Origin: Gordonia mangrovi
GTDB lineage: Bacteria; Actinomycetota; Actinomycetes; Mycobacteriales; Mycobacteriaceae
Assembly: GCF_024734075.1 (NCBI RefSeq)
Contig: NZ_CP102850.1
Span: 3,224,001-3,288,000 of the forward strand
DNA length: 64,000 nucleotides
Direction: 5' to 3'
Part shown: positions 61,125-64,000 of the stretch, piece after piece
How the letters are laid out: every line of letters starts with the position of its first letter
Position numbering within the stretch: position 1 is the stretch's first letter
Notes under the pieces: generated by a model
What the model was told of the DNA's origin: nothing
Databases searched by the model: none
Seen by the model: the letters and a program-made list of their open reading frames with translations, nothing else
Position numbers and translations under genes: made by a program

Positions 61125-63105
61125 GTGCGTCCTGAAAGCTGGATTGGACTAGCGGGTGGAAGTCCCGTCCCGGTAGGTACCGGAACGCCGGGTAGCAGGC
61201 CCCGGTTCGTCGTCGAGAGGTGGCGGGCTGAGCGGGGTGTCGAAAGCCTCTTCGGAGGGAGCAAGTGTGCGGGCCGTAGCGTTAAGCGAACTCTGCAGCC
61301 TCGTCACAGATACAACGGAGGAGCCGAGCCGCTCATATCACGGCGAAGGCCATGTCCGCCATGCCCTGTTCCGGGGTCAGCTGGGGGGTCCTTCCGGGGT
61401 AGGGGAGACGGCACGCACACACAGTCTGGTTCGGAACAGGAGAGACCCGTCTGTCTGGCCTTCGTCGGGCAAAGACCAGGGGTATAAGCCGATGGTGAAA
61501 TCCTCTGGAGGGCAGCGGGAGTCCGATGGGAGCGTAGTACCGGTGATCGGCGTGCAACATAACGCGCCGGGAGGGAAGGGTCCCAGCTTTGATCCTGCGG
61601 ACGGAGTGGGTAAGCATCAGGGCATGACCGAGGTGACTTGGTCCAACTTCCCCGACAGGCCATCGCCTGTCGTAGCCGATGAGGCGCCGTTGGCTGCTTC
61701 ACCGGTGAAAGTGCGACGACTGCAACGGACGCTATGGGCTGCGGCCAAGCAGTCTGAGGGTCGGCGTTTCCACGCTCTATATGACCGTGTCTACAGGGGT
61801 GACGTCCTGTGGGAGGCGTGGGAACGAGTGCGTAAGAACAAGGGTGCGGCCGGGGTGGATCGAGTGACCCTGGTTGCGGTGGAGGACTACGGCGTGGACC
61901 GCATGCTGCGTGAGTTGCGTCGTGACCTTCGCGAGGGTGTGTACCGCCCGGCGCCGACGCGTCGGGTGGAGATTCCGAAACCACACGGTGGTGTGCGGCC
62001 GTTGGGGATTCCCACGGTGCGAGATCGGGTGGCTCAGGCGGCGGCCAAGATTGTGTTGGAACCGATTTTCGAGGCGGATTTTCTGCCGTGCTCGTATGGT
62101 TTCCGGCCCAAACGTTCGGCCGCCGGGGCGATGGAACGGTTGCGTACCGGGTTCATCGAGGGTCATCGGTTCGTGGTGGAGTTCGACATCGCGAACTATT
62201 TCGGCGAGATCGATCACGAGCGGTTGCTGGTGGAGGTCGGCCGGAGGGTCTCGGATCGGCGGGTGCTTAAACTGCTGCGTTTGTGGTTGCAGGCAGGAGT
62301 GATGGTGCAGGGGCAGGTGACGCGGACGGTCGCGGGCACGCCTCAGGGCGGGGTGATCTCCCCGTTGTTGGCCAACATTTATCTGCATGTGCTCGACACC
62401 GAGTTGTCTGCCCGTGGGGTGGGCGAGTTGGTGCGCTACGCCGATGATGGTGTGGTGTTGTGCCGCAGTGCGGCGCAGGCTGAGCATGCTTTGGCGGCGG
62501 TGGGAGAGATCCTGGCGTCGTTGGGGTTGCGACTGCATCCGGACAAGACGAAGGTGGTCGACCTGCGTGACGGTCGTGAGGGCCTGGATTTTTTGGGTTG
62601 TCATTTCCGGGCGCGCATGTCGGGTCGGTTGTGGGAGCAGCGCGGCATTGTGCGTTACTACCTGCATCGATGGCCCAGCCAGACGGCGATGACACGGTTG
62701 CGGGCCAAGGTGCGTGCGCGCACAGGCCGAAATCGTGCCGGTGCGGATATCCGCGTGGTGATTGCGGATCTCAATCCGGTGCTGCGGGGCTGGGGTAACT
62801 ACTTTCGGACCGGTAACGCTGCCGAGAAGTTCCGTGAGATCGACAGTTACGTGGTGCGGCGGTTGTTTCGCTTGCAAGTCAAGAAGCGGGGCCGCAATCT
62901 GCGTGCTGGTCAAGCCGATCAATGGACTGAAGAGTGGTTTAACGGGCACGGCCTGCACCGTTTGCGCGGCACTATCCGTTACCCGAAGGCAGCGTAACCA
63001 TGCACAGAAGATCATCGGTAAGCCGTGTGCGGGAAAACCGCATGCACGGATTGAAAGGGGGATGGGGAAACGGACTCGCGCTGCGAGCACCGCGCCCCTG
63101 ACTAC
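61125..63105 (+). mobile_element. Group II intron (ribozyme with internal reverse transcriptase)
   Basis: The 5' end fits GTGCG (61125-61129), the GUGYG start of group II introns. It is followed by structured non-coding RNA to about 61620, the maturase frame, and then domains V and VI. Domain V is at about 63020-63053: AGCCGTGTGCGG, GAAA loop, then ACCGCATGCACGG, including the catalytic AGC triad (63021-63023). Domain VI follows, and the 3' end lies near CCCCTGACTACC, at 63105 give or take a few bases. The element splices as RNA and moves by retrohoming with its protein. It sits between two unrelated operons, with no interrupted gene evident. Confidence 0.87.
61624..62997 (+). CDS. ltrA: Group II intron reverse transcriptase/maturase
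   Basis: The frame is open from 61237, but I place the protein start at the ATG at 61624 (MTEVTWSNF), because the earlier codons run through the intron's structured RNA. The protein (457 residues) has the RT palm and finger blocks: VRPLGIPTVRDRVAQ, FLPCSYGFRP, EFDIANYFGEIDHERLL, TPQGGVISPLLANIYLH, the catalytic RYADDGVVL and LDFLGCHF. A group II maturase domain ends NYFRTGNAAEKFREIDSYVVRRL. No HNH endonuclease cysteines are seen at the C-terminus, so it appears to lack the En domain. All catalytic residues are intact, so the intron may be active. Confidence 0.92.
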   Translation: MTEVTWSNFPDRPSPVVADEAPLAASPVKVRRLQRTLWAAAKQSEGRRFHALYDRVYRGDVLWEAWERVRKNKGAAGVDRVTLVAVEDYGVDRMLRELRRDLREGVYRPAPTRRVEIPKPHGGVRPLGIPTVRDRVAQAAAKIVLEPIFEADFLPCSYGFRPKRSAAGAMERLRTGFIEGHRFVVEFDIANYFGEIDHERLLVEVGRRVSDRRVLKLLRLWLQAGVMVQGQVTRTVAGTPQGGVISPLLANIYLHVLDTELSARGVGELVRYADDGVVLCRSAAQAEHALAAVGEILASLGLRLHPDKTKVVDLRDGREGLDFLGCHFRARMSGRLWEQRGIVRYYLHRWPSQTAMTRLRAKVRARTGRNRAGADIRVVIADLNPVLRGWGNYFRTGNAAEKFREIDSYVVRRLFRLQVKKRGRNLRAGQADQWTEEWFNGHGLHRLRGTIRYPKAA

Positions 63106-63283
63106 CAATGCATCGAGGGTCCGGGCGCTGATTGAGCCAACTCGGGGTCAACACCCATGCGTTGCGTATGTCGGCAACCACGTGAATCACACCAGCGCCG
63201 CAACCCTGCGTGGCGCGGTGTCGGGGAACCCCGGATGTGTTCTCGCCGAATTCTTACCGCCACCCCAACGATCAAATGACAAC

Positions 63284-63320
63284 GGTCTGCACACCGCGCG
63301 GGATACGCGGCGTGCAGACC
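63284..63320 (-). terminator. Hairpin after the permease gene
   Basis: GGTCTGCACACCGCG (63284-63298) pairs with CGCGGCGTGCAGACC (63306-63320) with one mismatch. It lies about 40 bp downstream of the minus-strand permease stop. Confidence 0.7.
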
Positions 63321-63359
63321 GGGTCGACCTCTGTCAGCGCTGTTGCTGACGCATCATCG

Positions 63360-64000
63360 TCAGCGTTTGAGTGCGCCGGCGTTCAGGATGACTGCCGCCA
63401 GAATGATGAGGCCGGAGACAATCTGTTGCCAGTAGGGCTGGATGCTCAAGAGGTTGAACGCGTTCTGCGTCAGGGCGAGGAGTAGCACGCCGAGCACGGT
63501 GCGCCACAGCGCGCCTTTTCCGCCCAGAATGCTGGTGCCGCCGATCACTACGGCAGCGATGGCCATGAGCGTGAGGTTGCTGGCCCCGGCGTAGACGTTT
63601 CCGACACCGGTGCGACTGACCAGGATGAGTCCGGCCAGCGCTGCGGTCAACGCACCCACGGTGTACGCCGCGATGCGGATTCTCGAGGTTGCGATACCGG
63701 AGAGCCGAGCGGCTTCCGCATTGCTGCCCACGGAATACAGGTGTCGGCCGAAGACCGTCCGGGACAGCAGGAATCCGAGGATCAGGTAGGTGAGCACGAT
63801 CACGATCACGGACACAGGCACGTCACCGAAGCGGTGCGACCCGAGCCAGCGGAAATTGCTGCTGCTCGAAAGATCCAGGCTCAGGCCCTGGGTGACCAGC
63901 AACGCTATCCCACCCATGGTGAGGCCGGTCGCCAGAGTCGTCAGAAAGCTGTTGATCTGCAGTCGGCCAACGAGATAGCCGTTGACCAGGCCCACGGGAA
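63360..64000 (-). CDS. Ribose/sugar-type ABC transporter permease, N-terminus outside window
   Basis: The visible 212 or so residues are the C-terminal two thirds of an RbsC-family permease (family length near 320). Segments GLVNGYLVGRLQINSFLTTLATG, VGSNAEAARLSGIATSRIRIAAYTVGALTAALAGLILVSRTG and VVIGGTSILGGKGALWRTVLGVLLLALTQNAFNLLSI are characteristic. At least five hydrophobic helices are visible. An apparent GTG at 63995 is inside the conserved GLVNG segment, so the true start is beyond the window. The partner ATPase and binding protein are presumably upstream, outside the window. Confidence 0.9.
   Translation of the reverse strand, partial: PVGLVNGYLVGRLQINSFLTTLATGLTMGGIALLVTQGLSLDLSSSSNFRWLGSHRFGDVPVSVIVIVLTYLILGFLLSRTVFGRHLYSVGSNAEAARLSGIATSRIRIAAYTVGALTAALAGLILVSRTGVGNVYAGASNLTLMAIAAVVIGGTSILGGKGALWRTVLGVLLLALTQNAFNLLSIQPYWQQIVSGLIILAAVILNAGALKR

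Noticed and set aside
1..64000. CRISPR array, tRNA, rRNA, integron or phage genes
   Set aside because: No regularly spaced direct repeats, tRNA cloverleaf, rRNA segment, integrase or phage structural gene was noticed by eye. A tRNAscan or Infernal run would settle small RNAs.

Overview
The window is high-GC actinobacterial chromosome. GTG starts are common, and there is a dense collection of acyl-CoA genes of the kind seen in Mycobacteriales (Gordonia, Rhodococcus and relatives). The genus is an inference from gene content. Almost everything between 1 and 60,311 belongs to CoA-thioester catabolism, its uptake and its control. No rRNA, tRNA or CRISPR array was seen.

Layout. (1) 1-3175: the end of an adenylate-forming acyl-CoA ligase coupled to an alpha/beta hydrolase, facing a second hydrolase. 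(2) 3278-34475: a large catabolic island of divergent operons. It encodes a CoA ligase, five SDR dehydrogenases, six acyl-CoA dehydrogenases (ACADs), six crotonases, a MaoC hydratase, two thiolases, a DUF35/thiolase-like (probable retro-aldolase) pair, a TesB thioesterase, two family III CoA-transferases, a luciferase-like flavoenzyme, an amidohydrolase-like protein and a FadR-type GntR regulator. (3) 35132-41356: a branched-chain-amino-acid-type ABC importer, in which both permeases and one ATPase are fused into a single 911-residue protein, followed by LivF, a lipoprotein binding protein and a CoA-transferase. (4) 41582-44555: a KshA-like Rieske oxygenase and a KshB-like reductase on either side of a TetR gene. 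(5) 44738-46691: a hypothetical protein, a WYL-domain regulator and a VOC-fold protein. (6) 46808-55202: a second self-contained acyl-CoA island (AtuA, ACAD, acetyl-CoA hydrolase/transferase, two crotonases, CaiB-type transferase) around its own GntR gene. (7) 55522-60311: a LysR gene divergent from an aminotransferase/aldehyde dehydrogenase/flavoenzyme operon. (8) 61125-63105: a group II intron with its reverse transcriptase. (9) 63360-64000: the end of a ribose-type ABC permease.

How it may work together. In region 2, a carboxylate imported by the Liv-type system would be activated by the ligase or CoA-transferases, desaturated by the ACADs, hydrated by crotonases or MaoC, oxidised by SDRs and cleaved by the thiolases or retro-aldolase. 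The substrate is not identifiable. Several crotonases and the amidohydrolase lack standard catalytic or metal residues, which suggests unusual chemistry such as ring opening or side-chain removal on a branched or cyclic skeleton.

The most striking signal is a shared promoter/operator element. A TATAGTACAAT-like box is followed one base later by a partly palindromic AWTTAGCKAATTAAG-like box. It recurs in the same register at nine places in eight intergenic regions between 4,987 and 35,117, nearly always between divergent operons or just before a first gene. It appears to define a cluster-wide regulon including the importer. Two smaller regulons have their own repeated sites: a TATTTA-n6-TARATW pair around the GntR gene at 51,339, and an ACCAGASTGGCA pair before the Rieske oxygenase and its reductase. 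Two very short ORFs, of 21 and 38 codons, each have a good ribosome binding site and end in a 4-nt ATGA overlap with the next gene.
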